Notes: generated by a model not told the origin, from the sequence alone. Shown: positions 21,447 through 35,342, counted from the stretch's first letter. The stretch is 64,000 nucleotides of DNA from Serinus canaria (GCF_022539315.1 NC_066313.1:71241934-71305933), one strand, 5' to 3'. Translations and numbers: made by a program.

Positions 21447-23523
21447 TAATCAAACTGATTCAATATTTAATCACAAAACTATTCTAATATTTAAAGTAAA
21501 TAATGTTTAAAATAATTCATGTATGATACACATATCAAGTGGTTTACTAAAGAGATTCAGAAACAAGAAAAAGCATTTAAATAATCCTATTTTTTTCTGT
21601 AACATACTTTCATTGCTTCTCCCCTGGAGCCTTTCTTTCAACATTTTGCCTTTCATTGAATAAAAACATCCTTTACAAAAAACCAAAACTAATGGAATCT
21701 CTGTTTAGCTTAACAAATTCTTCCAGCTATGGTTGGAATGAGTTTTGGCATCTGTAATCCTTGACTGTATCAGGCAGATTGTAGCACAACAGGGCAGGGT
21801 AGAATGTCAAGTTTTGGTATTGGTGGGGCATAAAGGAGTGGGATGGATGAGTAGGACGTCAGGTCTATAGTGGAGTGACAAAAACTTTTTTTTGTGTGAA
21901 GCTATCACCTTATCCTGAGACACAATGGAGATTCCTCCATCCAAAATGGTCTCTGCACTTGTGGTTCCTTGACTCATAAGCTGGAATTCACAGCAGACAA
22001 GAAACAAGTTTTATTAAGGATAGTTGAATTTGGAAGACTTCAAGATTCAGAGGATTTTTCTTTCCTAGTTCACTGCAGTAAAAAATAAAGTCAAATTGTG
22101 TGGACTTCTAGGCACACAAGGTTACTCTACCATGGCACAATGGATGCATGTTTCGGTACTCCTCAATGCAGCTAGTGGTGAAACTGAAGACATATTCCTG
22201 ATAAAAACATGTATAAAAAGCAAGTATTGGGGTAGGCGATGTTTGGCTTATTTTTAGGCTGATCAGGATCAATCAGCCTCATTTTCCTGATTCACAAGCA
22301 TAACTGCACTCATAGATCTCTCAAATACTGGACAATCTTCAAGTCTGACCAAAACCACGCACCTCTTACACAGTCATTATCTCTCACCATATTGAGTTAC
22401 CTGGTGGTGACACATTTGTGTCTACCCCGCTTCCCCATTTTCCCCTGTTCCCAGTTTCTGCCAAGGCAGTTGTACTCTTTATTGGGGGAGGAGGGGTGTC
22501 TCTCTTCAGATGTTGCTAACTGTGATTCATTTACTACTTCCTGAATGGTCAAACTTGAAGTTTACTAGCTGTTCTACACATACACTCAGATCGAGTTGCT
22601 CAGACATACAGAAAAAATAAGTCTGAAATATGCTTAAGAAGGACAGAATGTGTCAATCAAACACCGGACTCTGCAAAATATGTTTTGACCTGTTTGATCA
22701 GAACCTATTTACAGTCAACCCATTCCTTTTAACAGTTTTTCTCATGTTTTCCCATGGTTGTTCTTCCCTATTCTAACTTACGATATACTTTTCCCTGCCT
22801 TTTTGCCCTTATCTGAGACACTCCACTTTAAGGTTTGTATAGTACCAAAATTTATTTCCTCACTAAATTTCCTAATAAATCCCAGAACCCTTTAGGCAGT
22901 AATCCCATTTGGTTTGCATGGTGTTTCAAAGAGATGCTTTCTTTCTCTGACCTTTTGGAGAGTTTCACACCAGGAATAATGGTCTAATCATTGTCCTTTT
23001 ATGGTTTTAGGGGTATGAGATCCAGTTGCTAGGGTTCATTGTCCATCATTGTTCATCTGGTCCTAACTAGGTCTTTGTGTTTAACTGGATTAGCATTTAG
23101 TCACAAAGCCTAATATTCCAGATAGTGAGCCAATTTTACAGTAAAGTGACATAAGCATTTACTTCATGTTAGAACAATAACTCACCTTAGGACATTGTGG
23201 AGTTGTGCCTTTGTAAAATGATTTGTGGTTGCCATGCATTCCATTACTAATTGAAATTTACAGCAGACAAGAAACTGTTGTTCTTCATGAAATGCATTTC
23301 ATTCTGAAGATAGCACAGTGATACAAGATTAGCACATTTTGTGATAATCTATCATACAAAGAAAGGTTTGTAGCAGCAATCATCCTCAATTAATCCCAAC
23401 AGATCACAGGAAAGAATCCGTGTGATTCTATGAAAGAAAAAATGTGTTAGAAATTACTGTACCTCAATACAGGGAAATTCCTTCTTGGTGTGTAGGACTC
23501 TCCATCAGATGTGAGCGTGCTAT
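21447..23523. other. AT-rich stretch with possible decayed retroviral sequence
   Basis: A 16-base word, ACAGCAGACAAGAAAC, occurs at 21990-22005 and again at 23260-23275. The first is followed by TTTTATTA, the complement of a polyadenylation-like signal. This may mark two pieces of one old LTR family, but termini and genes are not visible. A word resembling the CR1 3' octamer (GTGATTCTATGA) occurs near 23421 and may be a tiny CR1 remnant. Confidence 0.35.
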
Positions 23524-23975
23524 GTGCAGTTTTTGGTGCCACAATACAGAAAAGACATTAAACTATTAGAGAGTGTCCAGAGGAGGGCCAAGAGCATGGT
23601 GAAAGGTCTGGAGGGAAGCTTTATGAGGAGTGGCTGAGGTCAGTTGGATTGTTCAGTCTAGAGAAGTCACTGAGGGGAGACCTCTTTGGGGTCAACATCC
23701 TCATGAGGAGAAGAAGACAGGCAGGTAAAGGTCTCTTTACTCTCATGACTAGTGTCAGGGCTCCAGGAAAAAATGTAAAACTGAGTCAGGAAAGGGTTAG
23801 GTTGGATACCAGGAAAAGGTTTTTCATCCAGAGGGTGCTTAAGTACTGGAACGGGTTCCTCAGGAAAGTGGTCACATCACCAGCCTGTCTGGGCTCAAGA
23901 TACATTTGGACAATACTCTCAGGCACATTGTGTGACTCTTGGGCTGCACTGTGCAAGGCCAGGAGTTGAACTTTG
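23524..23975 (+). mobile_element. CR1 LINE fragment
   Basis: Typical plus-strand CR1 words in order: TGTGCAGTTTTTGGTGCC, GTGTCCAGAGGAGGGCCAAG, TCACTGAGGGGAGACCTCTT, GGTTTTTCATCCAGAGGGTG, GTACTGGAACGGGTTCCTCA, GCCAGGAGTTGAAC. This covers the end of ORF2 and most of the 3' UTR. A 106-codon open frame at 23649-23969 is a chance frame through these parts. It ends just before the expected ATTCTATG terminus, which has decayed or is missing. Confidence 0.9.
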
Positions 23976-24910
23976 TATGAAAATATCAACATTAAAAAGG
24001 ATTAAATACAGCTTTAAGCCTTGTGAAGCATCAGAGTGATACTCAAGTAAAATGAAGTTCCTTAGGGATCCATTTGTGCTTTTGTGAATTAATTCTTCTG
24101 AAGATAACACCTAGATTTCCGCATGTGTAGAAAAAAAAAGAAAATATATATTAATGGACTCCCTAGGAAGTTCCATATGCTTACTTGGTACTAGGTAAGC
24201 AGAAGCCTCCTGGTCTCCACAAGCAAGAGGATTTGTTTCTATTCCACCAACAATATAAAGCAGTTAATTTAGGAGAAATGCTTTAATAGTTATCTAAAAC
24301 ATAAACATGAATTTCCTAAATTAAAGACCCCATTCTGTGAAGTAGAATTTGCAAATGTTGTACAGATCTCCAAAAGAGTCTCCTCAGTGGCTTAAGCATA
24401 TAGAGAATCAAGGATTCCCTATAATCTATTACATATTGAGTAGGTTATTAATACATAGGAAACACAGAATTATTTTGCATGTCTCTGTCACTATCACTTC
24501 TCTGAAATGAAGACTGAAAATTGTACAACCTACTGTGAAGTTGGGCTGAGGATGTATGTAGTAGAAAATATTTACAGACTGATCAGACAAACAGCTATTA
24601 GGGGAAGGATTAAACTTCCTGAGTAGGTATTGACATTTTGAGCTGCCCTGGAGTATCTGAGAAATCTCTCCTGATCTGGTAATTATGCTTTAGAAAATCA
24701 CCATGCTTCTGAAGCCTCAGCTGACTGTGAGGTAAGTTGCCAAAGGGTATCTCAAACTTCATCCTATGTAGAAGAAACAGAGTCAAGCCTTAAGCTTTTA
24801 GATGAAATTATTTTTCTCATCCAATAACTGTCACTACAATTAGAATTTTTAGACTGAGTGTGCATTTAAATTAATGTAAATGCATACAATACAAGTAAGG
24901 ATTGTAAGTG

Positions 24911-24971
24911 TTTGTTTTGGAATAGGACACTTACAATTGTAAGAATTGTAAGTGTCCTATTCCAATACAAA
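24911..24971. repeat. 28-bp inverted repeat with one mismatch
   Basis: Arms 24917-24938 and 24944-24965 are perfect complements over 22 bases, around a 5-base loop (GTAAG). The pairing extends outward to 28 bases per arm with one mismatch. The word ATTGTAAGTG also occurs just upstream at 24901. Confidence 0.85.
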
Positions 24972-27900
24972 TCTCATCACTGGTTTACCATTCTCTTTCA
25001 AAATACTAAAAGCAACACTAACCTTGCCTTACAGCCCAAGTACTTGGGTGCATTGGATGATTGTCTGAGGGGGACATACATGCAGGAATAGTTAGTGATG
25101 GAATACCTTTGTGTTTAAAGAAAATTATTGTGTAGGCACAGCGTAGGTACTGTGAAGGTGGGATTCAGATCTCAAATGCTTTTCATATTCTTAAAGTTCT
25201 ACATCAATTTTCTTGTGAAGAAAGTGCTCACAAAACACCTAGAAGTATTGTGTTGACAGTGCTACAGAACAGTACTTTATTACATGGCAGAACTGTTATA
25301 AAGACTGAGAAATAAATAATTTTAAAATGAATCCATATTAAATTACTTGAGAAATAATATAGCCATTTTTAATATAAGCAATTAAATAATTCAGCAGTTG
25401 ATTTCTCAACTTTAATGCTCTTTTCATCTTGCATGTAGAGAGACTACGTGTGATTGTTATTCCTAAGCAATTATATTTTTTTTCGGGAGGATGTGAAAGT
25501 AAAACTTTAGTTTCTTAATTTTTTTTAATAAAGGGATTATTTACCTGACTGCTACTACTGGATTTTAGATAAACAATAAAACAATCAACAGTTTGAAGAG
25601 TCAGGCACCAAAACCCTCTCAGAACAAGTTCACAAATAATTTCATCATGGATGACACTTTAATAACAAAAGCAAAATGGCAAGTACCAGAAAAAAGTAGG
25701 AAAGAGAAATTTAAGAAATTTGGACTGCAAGCCTAAAGTAATTTGTGTAATGTTTCTTTATATAAAAAAATTGTGTGTTTTGTTGTGCAATGTGTTCTAC
25801 ATATTTTTAATTGTATTCCTATGATACATTTAAAACATGGAGACACTGAATGCAAACTAAATATATAGCTATTAGATCAGCCATATTTGCAGCTACTGTG
25901 CGATGATAAATGACAGTTTCTGAATAAAACTCTCACTTCCAGCAATTATCCAACTTTAAAAGGTATTCAGATTGTTTTAGCCTCTGTCTTATGTCTACAG
26001 CCAGATGGGAATGTACCTGTGTCTAACAAGAGACCAGCAATTGATGAAAACTGTTGCAGTCTGGAAAGATGAAGTTTTCCTCCATGAAACAGGTATAAAA
26101 TTTTCTTCCTTTGAAGAGGAGTACCCCAATGTATAAGAAAATGCTGTAGGAAGTATAGGGAGTGAGAGGGATTATGAAATATTGGGGAATGACTGTGGAA
26201 TGTAAGTAATGAGCTAAAGACATAAAAAGAAGGAATGCATCGTAGTGATTTAGAGAAATGAAGAAGGCCATCTTTAAAAGATGATAGGGCCTGGAGGCTG
26301 ATAGAATTTGATATATTACACAAATAGCCTATTCATATTGAATTAAAATGAACATTAGGGATGAGTCAACCTAATTATTTGCCCAGGAAAATTAATGTTT
26401 GTAAGAGAGTACACACAGAATTAGGGTTTCTAATGACTAATGAGCTTGAGGCTGCTGTAGTCCTATTCATTTGAGGAATTTTGAATTCATGGTACTTCAG
26501 TTTCGATTCCTGCAATATTACAAAAACAAATCCACTTGCATACGAACATGTCAGGTTTCTCTACCCTTTCTTCATTTTGAAAAGTGAATTGGAGAAAAAC
26601 AAACACAGAGACTAAAACTCTGCCTGAGTAGCACTTCCTTATCTAAATAAAAGAAAAATGGTAAGGGGAAGAGAAATGTCTGAATCACTGTTTGTCATTA
26701 CAGAAAACCTGAAAAGTTGAAGCTATGCTTGTTCCTTCTGCTGGAAATGTTTTTCTCTTATTTAATCTCTTGTCTCTGACTATTATACATATTTGTTTCT
26801 AGAAAATTCTCTTTTCATGTAGTTTGAAGTGTTGTATCCCGATCCTGTAGAAAAAAATTCACACAGCTACAGCATGAAGTAAGGCTTATGCTTCATTTAA
26901 TTGTTCAATATTCTACTTGCTAGAACGTGAAGGTGGGATTGATCCATGAAGCAATTACAGATAATTACTCCTTGGTTTCTAAGGCTAATGAGACCAAGAT
27001 TCTTCTGTAAAAAATAAATGTACTTGAATTATGCTGAGGTTGCCTGTTTTCCTTAATATGGCATAACTGACAATTGCTCTTCAATCTGCCCTTGTTCTAC
27101 TTTACTTTTTCTGGGAGCTAGGGAATTTGTTTCAAAAACAATGTGATACCAATTTACAAAACTTATATAAACTAAATAGTAAAATTAAATAAAATAGTAA
27201 ATTCTGAGAAACCACGTACTTAGAGGTCTAGTTGATGATATAGCTGCAAAAATGCTAAGGGTAGAAGAAGGAAACTAGCAGGCTAAAGAGGAAGTTCGCT
27301 TTACCTGCACTTTTTTAATGTTAATGTGGGAATGGAATCACAGGTATTGGATCCAGATTCATGTAAATATGAATCAGTAAAGTGTTTATGTGCTTTAACG
27401 CTGGCCTGTGTATTTAGATTTTAAAATGGTTTTTCATTATCATTTTAGTCTCCCATTTTAAATTTTTTTAAAAAATTAATCTTATCTCCTAATATTCCTA
27501 TGACATGTGAAATTATTATACAATTTTTGAGTGGTATAAGAGATCTGCTTGAGAAATAACTGCTTAAGGATTTTGTGGTTTGACCTGAAAATAAAACTTG
27601 TTAGCATAAAACCAGTAGGAAAGCTGCAGTGAATACCATAGGAATTCCCAGGGCTAGTTGGAAAATAATGAGTTGTGGTCAAGAAGAGCTGATAGTCTGT
27701 GTTTCTCAATGTGTATTTCTGGGGGGTAGGCCCAGCATTGTTGTTTATTTATACATATTACATGAAGATAACTGAATTGAGATACTGGAAGGATACAGCT
27801 TCAGAGAAACAGAAAAGAAATACTGTATTTTATGCAATGTATAATTCAGTTCAGTTTGAATTTAAAAATAAATAAATAAACACTCAGAAGAGGAAAAGGG

Positions 27901-28608
27901 TTTTAATAAAATTATTTATAACACAGCAGGAATGAGGGCAGAAATTTCAAAATACCGTATGTCAAGTATTTGCATTTAGCTAGTAAAATTACTATGGAAT
28001 ATAATTAAGAAGCATAAGAGTATGGCAGCATAAGATAACTAAACCAGAAAATTATAAAGTACTAAAAATATTTTACTCTAATAATTTTGAATAGATTTAA
28101 GGTTAGATAAACTGATTATTCTGTGTGCTGCATTAATTGTTTTGTCAAAATACCTGTGACCATAGGAATAAATTCCATTTCATGTACATAAAGTCTTTTT
28201 TCATCTACAAGGAAAACAATGTTTAGAATGAGTACTTCTAAGGAATTTAAAAGATTGAAAGTGTCTTTAAGATTTTTGTGTCTGTAAATATTTTTTGGGG
28301 GGCAGAAATGTACTTTGCACATGGTTTTGCTGAAACTTAAGTTGAAAAACACTGCCATCTCAGGAGACTTGGAAATACCTTGACTGTAAATCTGAGACTG
28401 CTTTAAACAGAAAGATACCCATCTCATCTACACTCTCTGAGAGACTCCATGCAGTATGCACATCCAGTCATGCTGACATCATTGAATTTTAAATAAAAAA
28501 TTGAGCAGGAATTTCCCAGTGGGTATAGAAATTTTCCTTAACATGAAGTGGAATGAATGGAAATATACATTTTCTCAATAGTTTAGTGTTTAAACTACTT
28601 ACTCAAGA

Positions 28609-28660
28609 TTACTAATCAGGATTACTCAATTACTAATCAGGATTTTTTCCTGATTAGTAA
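28609..28660. repeat. Direct plus inverted repeat cluster
   Basis: The word TTACTAATCAGGA occurs directly at 28609 and 28630. An exact 13-base inverted copy, TCCTGATTAGTAA, is at 28648-28660 after a five-base T loop. The second and third copies can form a hairpin. This is probably a small local rearrangement. Confidence 0.85.
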
Positions 28661-30441
28661 ATCTACCTGAGTTTGATGGCTCAGACTAACAGCTCCTACA
28701 TTTTGAGGGGATATTCCTGAAAACTATTTCTGGGGTTTCATCTCAGTGGAAGAACCTGGAACCTTGGTCTCCATTTTTCAAGTAAACATGAAAATATATT
28801 AAAAACATCAAATGGTTTTAAAGGGAAAAATAAGTGTAAATGAGCAAATGTATGAGCAAAATAACATACTAAGGTAAGAAATTTCACATTTTCAGCGCTT
28901 TTATAAATGCCAGAACTATAATTGTTAGACACTGAACTGCCATTTTCTGTGTGACATCTGATGAATTAATATGAGAATTCACTTTCTGTAGTTTAAAAAG
29001 GAGCTGAATAGGTGCTTCCATTTTGTGAAATTTTAGCCTTACAGCATTCACTACAAATCTCTAAGCTTGAATTGTTCCATATCTTCTATTGTTCTTTCAG
29101 CCTTCTCTGTCTACCAACTCATCTAACCGTGACTGTGAAGTACAAAATTTCTGTTATAAAAGGATGTTCCAGCAACTTTCTGAAAGGAGTATCCTTTCTG
29201 AATCTGTCAAGTTCATACTATTTTATGTTCCTTTCTGGTGTTTCTGTAAATACACAGTCTGTTATGTCTTATAAACCAGCAACTGTTTCCATAGAAACTA
29301 ATGAATTTAGTACTATACTTAAAATGTTTCACATACTGGAGGAGTTCTTCTAGCTTTGAAATTGCCCACATTACTTCACAGCCATCAGAAATACACACAT
29401 AATAATATTACTGTAAAAAGTTGTTCTCATTGAGTGGGACAAACAAACAAAGAAAAACACAGTCAAAAGTGACAAAAAAGTGTTACTTAATACCCTTTTT
29501 ATTATTGAAAATATTTAATTCTGTGACTTTTTTTGTGAAATCATAATTGAGTTACTTTGAAGCAGTTTTTTCCTGAAGGGAATATACATACCGATTTGGA
29601 TGAGACAGGAAAATGGAGCTTAGACAAACCATCTAAACATTTATATATTTTTAAAATAAAATTTAGTTTCAAGATGAATAGGAATGCCTCAATTCCCTTA
29701 GAAAAGGTGATTTTTGCATATTCCAGGAAAAAAAAAAGCTGCATTTTTTATAGGGATTAATTTTAAACCAAATCAAAGTTATACAATATATATAGTTAAT
29801 TAATTGAATAAGAAATTTGACTTCAACATTATATAAAATATAATTTTTATTTATGAAGAATTTTTTTAGATTTTTTTTTTGTATTTTTGATTGTATGTGG
29901 TAATTGCATTGTTCTTTTTCCACAGAGTTGAACTTAGATGTGTTCCAGCTGTGGTTTTTATTAGCATACTTAAGCTACTCATCTGTGAATAAATCTGTGA
30001 AAAAAAGTACAAATGCCTTATCCTAATGCTTAAATGAGAGACAACTGCTTTATTTCCAAACTCATTTCTAACTCAAGTCAAATTTTAAATGAACACTACT
30101 CTTTTTCTATTTTGCAATTTAGTTTTGTCAGGGAAATATTTTTGTTCTGGATTTATTATTTTGCTAAATCTTCAAAAATAAAACCTGTTCTGTTTTTTTC
30201 TGGTATGAAGATCAATTGAAACTATTATAGTTGAAGAGCACTTGCTTAAAGAAAGCTTTTGGTTGCTAGGAAGTCAAAGAACTTTTCCATTTGCTTCAAT
30301 TGCTTTCTCCATGTGATATGGCTTATTACACTAAGTTCAGTATTTTTCGTGTTGAAATATCTAACACAATGATTTTTCTTTTCACTTGTTTACAATTTTT
30401 GTGTAATACCAAATTACTTAGAAGTAATTGTAACTTGAAGT

Positions 30442-30490
30442 AAAAAAAAAAAAAAAAAAAGGGTTTGGGTTTGGTTTGTTTGTGTTTTTA
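30442..30490 (+). repeat. A19 run followed by G/T-rich patch
   Basis: Nineteen A residues, then GGGTTTGGGTTTGG and related G/T sequence. An A-run could mark a retroposed 3' end, but nothing upstream is recognisable as a retrocopy. Confidence 0.6.
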
Positions 30491-33052
30491 TAATAATCTT
30501 TTTTGCTCTCAAATCAGAGGAGAAAAAATACGTATAGAAGAATCTATGTATTTGTAATGTATAAAAGTCCATCTAATTGAATATAAGACTTTTTAATAAT
30601 TTTTATTTCTTTGTCATACACAACATGGGGCCTTCATAAAATCTGGGCATTCTATCAAGTTTGTGTAAACAATATTTTATTACCTAGAAAGCTTAAACAT
30701 ATTTCTGAGATGAGAGTAGGTAAATAGAAAGAGATGAAAAGTACTTCTTCTAGAAATTGCTCAGACATGTAAAAGATTGAACAGAGGGATTTATTCTATA
30801 CTGTGTTTTCAAAGCCAAACAAAATTAGAACATCACTAGACTGTAATGGTTCATTTAATTATGTGGAAAATGGAAATGCTGTTATGCCAACCTATTATCT
30901 TATTCATTCATGGTATTAGAGTCCCAGAAAATGGTGTTATAATTATGTCATAAAAAATATGCAGCTTTCTAAGGCAGCAGTAAAGAGGAAACTTATTCAG
31001 CTTCCATTCTATACATCCAAATGCCACATTACTAGAGTTCAGACATGAACAAGGCACTGAAGTTCCCTTTCAGAATCAATGGTGCTCTGATAAGCACTAT
31101 CAGTAGCCTGGAGACATTTTCAGTTGGCAGTGTGAATTTTAGACTAAAGAGAGGCATTTTGAAGATGGTTCCCTGCCTTTGAGAGTTGAATGCTATGTTG
31201 CAAAGAGATTATAAAAATCTCCTGAATTCAAAGCCCAAAAATAGCTAAAAAAGCATAGATGTGATGAATAACCTAAATCATAATGCATCTAAACTCTTCA
31301 GAACAATAGAAAACATGACCATATATCTAAACCACCATTTGATAACTTGGAAGCACAAGCCACAACCAATAAAGCTGCCACTACACAATATGCCCTTAAA
31401 AAAAGTGCTAGAACTCACTTCACCTTGAAGAAATACCAGTAAATGGATAGACATATAATTGTATGCCAGAGAACATTAAAAAAATTTTATATATGAACTA
31501 CCTTTGTTTCACATGAGGTCTTAAGGATAAAATACAAAATAGCTGAATGATGTGAAATTCCCACTGCAATACTTTAAAAAGGTTACTGAAGAAATCATTC
31601 TGAATAAAAGTAATTATTAAAAACATACCACTGAATAATTATAAATTTTGTAACATGACATCCTCCTCATGGTTTCTGAATTGTTATTGTCATCCCTTAT
31701 GGTAGATCTCTTATTCTTTCATTCTCTGAATACTTTGTTGCTTTGCCTGATTATTATCAAGGACAACCAAGGTCATGGAGATGCAGAGCAATTATTCAGT
31801 AACTGTAATTCTTCTTGCAGAATATCAATAACTTGTTCCTTGGCTTAAACCCAAATAAAATAAGATCTAAAGATGACTCAAAAGAGAATACAGAAGATTT
31901 TTGTTAGTGGTAAAACAAGTTAGGAATTGTGGTAAGAAACTTTTATGCCACAAACTCTTAAAAAGTCTGAATATAAAATGTAGTCATAGAAAAATAAAAA
32001 TAGGGCTATACAAAATAAATAAAGACATTTATTGTGTCAAACAAGCACATAAGAAGCTTAGGGTTTGAAAGATGAGCTACAACTTATGTAGAATAAAATA
32101 AATTGAATATAAATAGAGAGGAAGACAAACTACAAGTATTCTAATTAACTGTGAAGTACATTCAAAAATAGGTGATGCAGAAAAGATCAATCAATCAGTT
32201 GTGATGTTCTAGAACGTAAAAGTTGAGTTGTGACTGGCAAGTAGGATAGTAGCATAGACCAAAATAAGGTAAGAAGAAATTATTACATAAATTAGATTGT
32301 AAGGTGCCTTGGTGAAGCTGTGGCATGTAAAGGCCTAACTGAAAATACTGTTTTAACTACCAGTGATGATTTCTCAGATCATCTCTTTCAATAGGTTTAG
32401 GAATAGTATTAGACCTGTAAATAAAGGTGAGAAAAAAAGGACTCAGTAATCAATTAATAACAAGTTTCTTTAGCTTCAATGCTGCAGAAAATGAGAAAAA
32501 AGCCTATGAGCATTTATTTAAATATCTAAATTTGGTAAAAATATACAGAGACGATAAAAATAGAGTTGTCAGGATTCATCAAGAAGGGATTTGTCAAGAA
32601 TTGACTGTGTCAAACTAATTTAATTTAGTCTTTTCATAGAAAACTTGGCAGAGTTCATAAAAGAAATAATAAAACAGATTCACTTTGACTAGTGGAACTT
32701 TAGTTTAAATGACAATTTTATAAAAATTTTTCATGAAGAAGGTATAATAACCAAGAAGGTGCATGTATAATCAAGAAAATAACTTTTTGTTTAGTTTCTC
32801 AGACTGTCTTTCTAGTGGGGACTCACAGGGACCAATGCAGGAATTTGTTTTGTTCAGTATTTTCAGCTGTAGTTTTAGTAGAACTGGAGAGCACACTTAA
32901 ACATTTCCAAATGACATGAAACAGTAGGGAGTGCAAGCTTTCTGAGTGTAGTTTTTGAATTCAAAATTATCTTAGTAGTATGAAGGAATGGTCTGAAATC
33001 AGTGGGTGGGATCTGAAAAAGATGACAAGAAGGAAAGGGAGGAGAGAATATT

Positions 33053-33460
33053 TCAATTGTAGTGATCATCTAGCCCAACTTCCTGAAGACTTCAGGACTG
33101 ACAAAAACTTAAATAACATTGTCCAAATACCTGTTTAACACTGATAGGCTTGGGGTATTGACCACCTCTCTAGATAGCCTGTTTCAGGATTTGAGTACCC
33201 CTCAGTAAAGAGAAGTTTCCTAACATATAGTCGAACTCTCCTCTGATGCAGCTTTTAATTCTTCTTAGAATTGGATCATAGGGGAACAGAAAAATACCTC
33301 CCTCTCCAATTCCCCTCCCTAGGAAACTGTACAGAGCAAAAAGGTCATGTGATAGCTGCCTTTTCTCCAAATTACAGAAACACAGAGCCCTCAACCACTC
33401 CTTGTGGGTCATTTCTTACAGCCCTCTTATGTTTTGTTACCCTCCTCTTTTGACCAGGTT
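33053..33460 (-). mobile_element. CR1 LINE fragment, old
   Basis: GATCATCTAGCCCAACTTCC at the left is the reverse complement of the CR1 3' UTR near the terminus. It is followed by TTGACCACCTCTCTAGATAG, GAGAAGTTTCCTAACAT and TTTTCTCCAAATTACAGAAA in the expected order. More diverged than the 18.3 kb copy, and probably a different, older subfamily. Confidence 0.8.
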
Positions 33461-33637
33461 GTTATACTGCATTTGATATATTGCAGGATGCAGTTTGCAA
33501 TATATGCTCCTATTATTCTGTCAATAGAACACTTTTTATATTAAGATGCAAAAGGTCAATAACTTTCTGTGAATTTTTGTAATTCAAATTTCACAAGTGA
33601 TTGAAAATTTATTAGAAAAATTATTAAAAAGGAGCTG

Positions 33638-33680
33638 CAATCAACATGCAGTCAACATGCAATCAACATGCAATCAACAC
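33638..33680 (+). repeat. 11-bp tandem repeat, about four copies
   Basis: Units of CAATCAACATG with one substitution (CAGTCAACATG) and a truncated last unit. Confidence 0.85.
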
Positions 33681-35342
33681 TATTTTCTAAACTTAATCAA
33701 ATTTTCACCTAAATTTACAAAGACCCATTCAACTGATAACAAGTAAAAACATCATTCTGTCACCAAACTCAGATTGGTGATATCAAAGGAATATAAAAAA
33801 TTATATAATTTGTAACACACGCAAAGAAAGTCTACCTGGAAGTCAGTAAGACTGCTGAGGAATTCCCTCGTCATTACAGCATTTACTACTCTGTTAATTA
33901 TGCAACATTCTTCTCAACTTTTCAAATATTTAGACAAAATCTGAAATTTATCATAATTCCCTAAAATTCATCTGAAATAATTAGTAATATTGTACTTTGC
34001 AAACTTTGTGCATAGTCATTTTAATAACTTAAGCTGCTAAGACTCATTGGTTTATCGGAGGCTTGCCTTTATGCTCTGATTGCCCTTTTCCAATTAAACT
34101 TTGGGAATCTATAGAGTCCATAAATTAGAGATTGCAACTACATTAAATTTAATCCAAATCAGCAGACTCATAACAAATGGACTATGTAAATGTTTGAAAA
34201 ACTCTTGCACAAAATTAGCAAGATTATTTTACATTCATATGTTCAGTACTAGAAAATTCTTTTTTGTGTTAATAGGGTTCTTTATTTAAAAAAAAATAGT
34301 CCTGTGGTCATTACTGATAAGAATGATTTTTTTTTTTTAATAAAATGTTCTGTATCATTGATGTTCCAGTGTTTCAGTATTCAGATTTTAGTAGAGTATG
34401 CATCAGAAATGTGGAGTTCCTTTGTTTGATAAAGTTGTGAGTCCTGAGTCTTCCTGAACTACCTAAGATGGTCATATTCTTGAAATTCTCATTCTCATTC
34501 TTTTTTTTTTTTTAATTTTCATATTTACTTTTAGAAAAATATATCAATTTAGAATGAGTTAAGACTTTTTTTATACATATTATTCTACAAAACTCACTAC
34601 ACGTCATGATCTCCAAAGAATATGACTAAATCTTACAAAATACTTTCAAGATTTACCTGTCTGTTCACATGATTGGATTTAGGTTACACACAGGCTCATA
34701 AACCCCAAATGTGCATTTGCTTTTTGCCCAGTTTTGAGGTGTGCATGTGTATAGCTAGGGAAACAAAAAGGCTGGGTGGGGTGAGGGGGTGGACAGGAAG
34801 AGAGAAAAAAAAATAAAAGAAATAAACAAGGAGAATAAAAACTCAGCTGAAATAGGGAAAAAGGCAATGAGTCAGATATGCCAGTTCTGGGACTGAAGTA
34901 TTTTTGTCTTACATTAGAGAAACATCAAATTATGGAAGTTACAATGAGAGCAACCACAGGTGGTGCGAATCTCTTAACTATTCTAGGTTTCAACTGAATC
35001 AATAAGCTGAATGATACATTCCTCTCTAAATATACTTTTAAAAAAATTTATTAGTGGCATTACAGCTTGAGCTGTGTGCCTCCATAGGGACCTTAAACAA
35101 AGAAAGACATCAGCAATTATACCCTAAATTGAAGTTCCCCATCCATCTCACAAGAATTTGGATCAAGAGTAATATTGGAGTCAGGGGTCCTTCCGCTCTT
35201 CATTGGGTCTTTTCATCTTCTCTGGGTGGGGTGTTTCTTTTCTTATCTCTTAAATGTTGTAGCTTCTGCTGATAATTGTGGCTTCCTTAACTTCTGACTT
35301 GAGCCAGCTCCGGAGCACCTTCTACTTAACTAAGTAAATGAT

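Larger units (their letters stand above)
23976..33052. other. Nine-kilobase AT-rich stretch without a recognisable gene
   Basis: I find no exon, RNA gene or assignable transposon. The longest open frames are 118 codons (25967-26323, minus), 113 codons (29012-29353, plus) and 103 codons (28116-28427, minus). None shows a known domain or a convincing start context. Visible structures are two hairpins (24911-24971, 28609-28660) and a 19-base A run at 30442-30460 followed by a G/T-rich patch. Confidence 0.55.

Noticed and set aside
25967..26323. 118-codon minus-strand open frame
   Set aside because: Overlaps another open frame on the same strand in a different phase, and has no recognisable family. 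Chance frame in AT-rich DNA.
29012..29353. 113-codon open frame with hydrophobic stretches
   Set aside because: AT-rich frames often look hydrophobic. No domain, no conserved motif and no exon signals.
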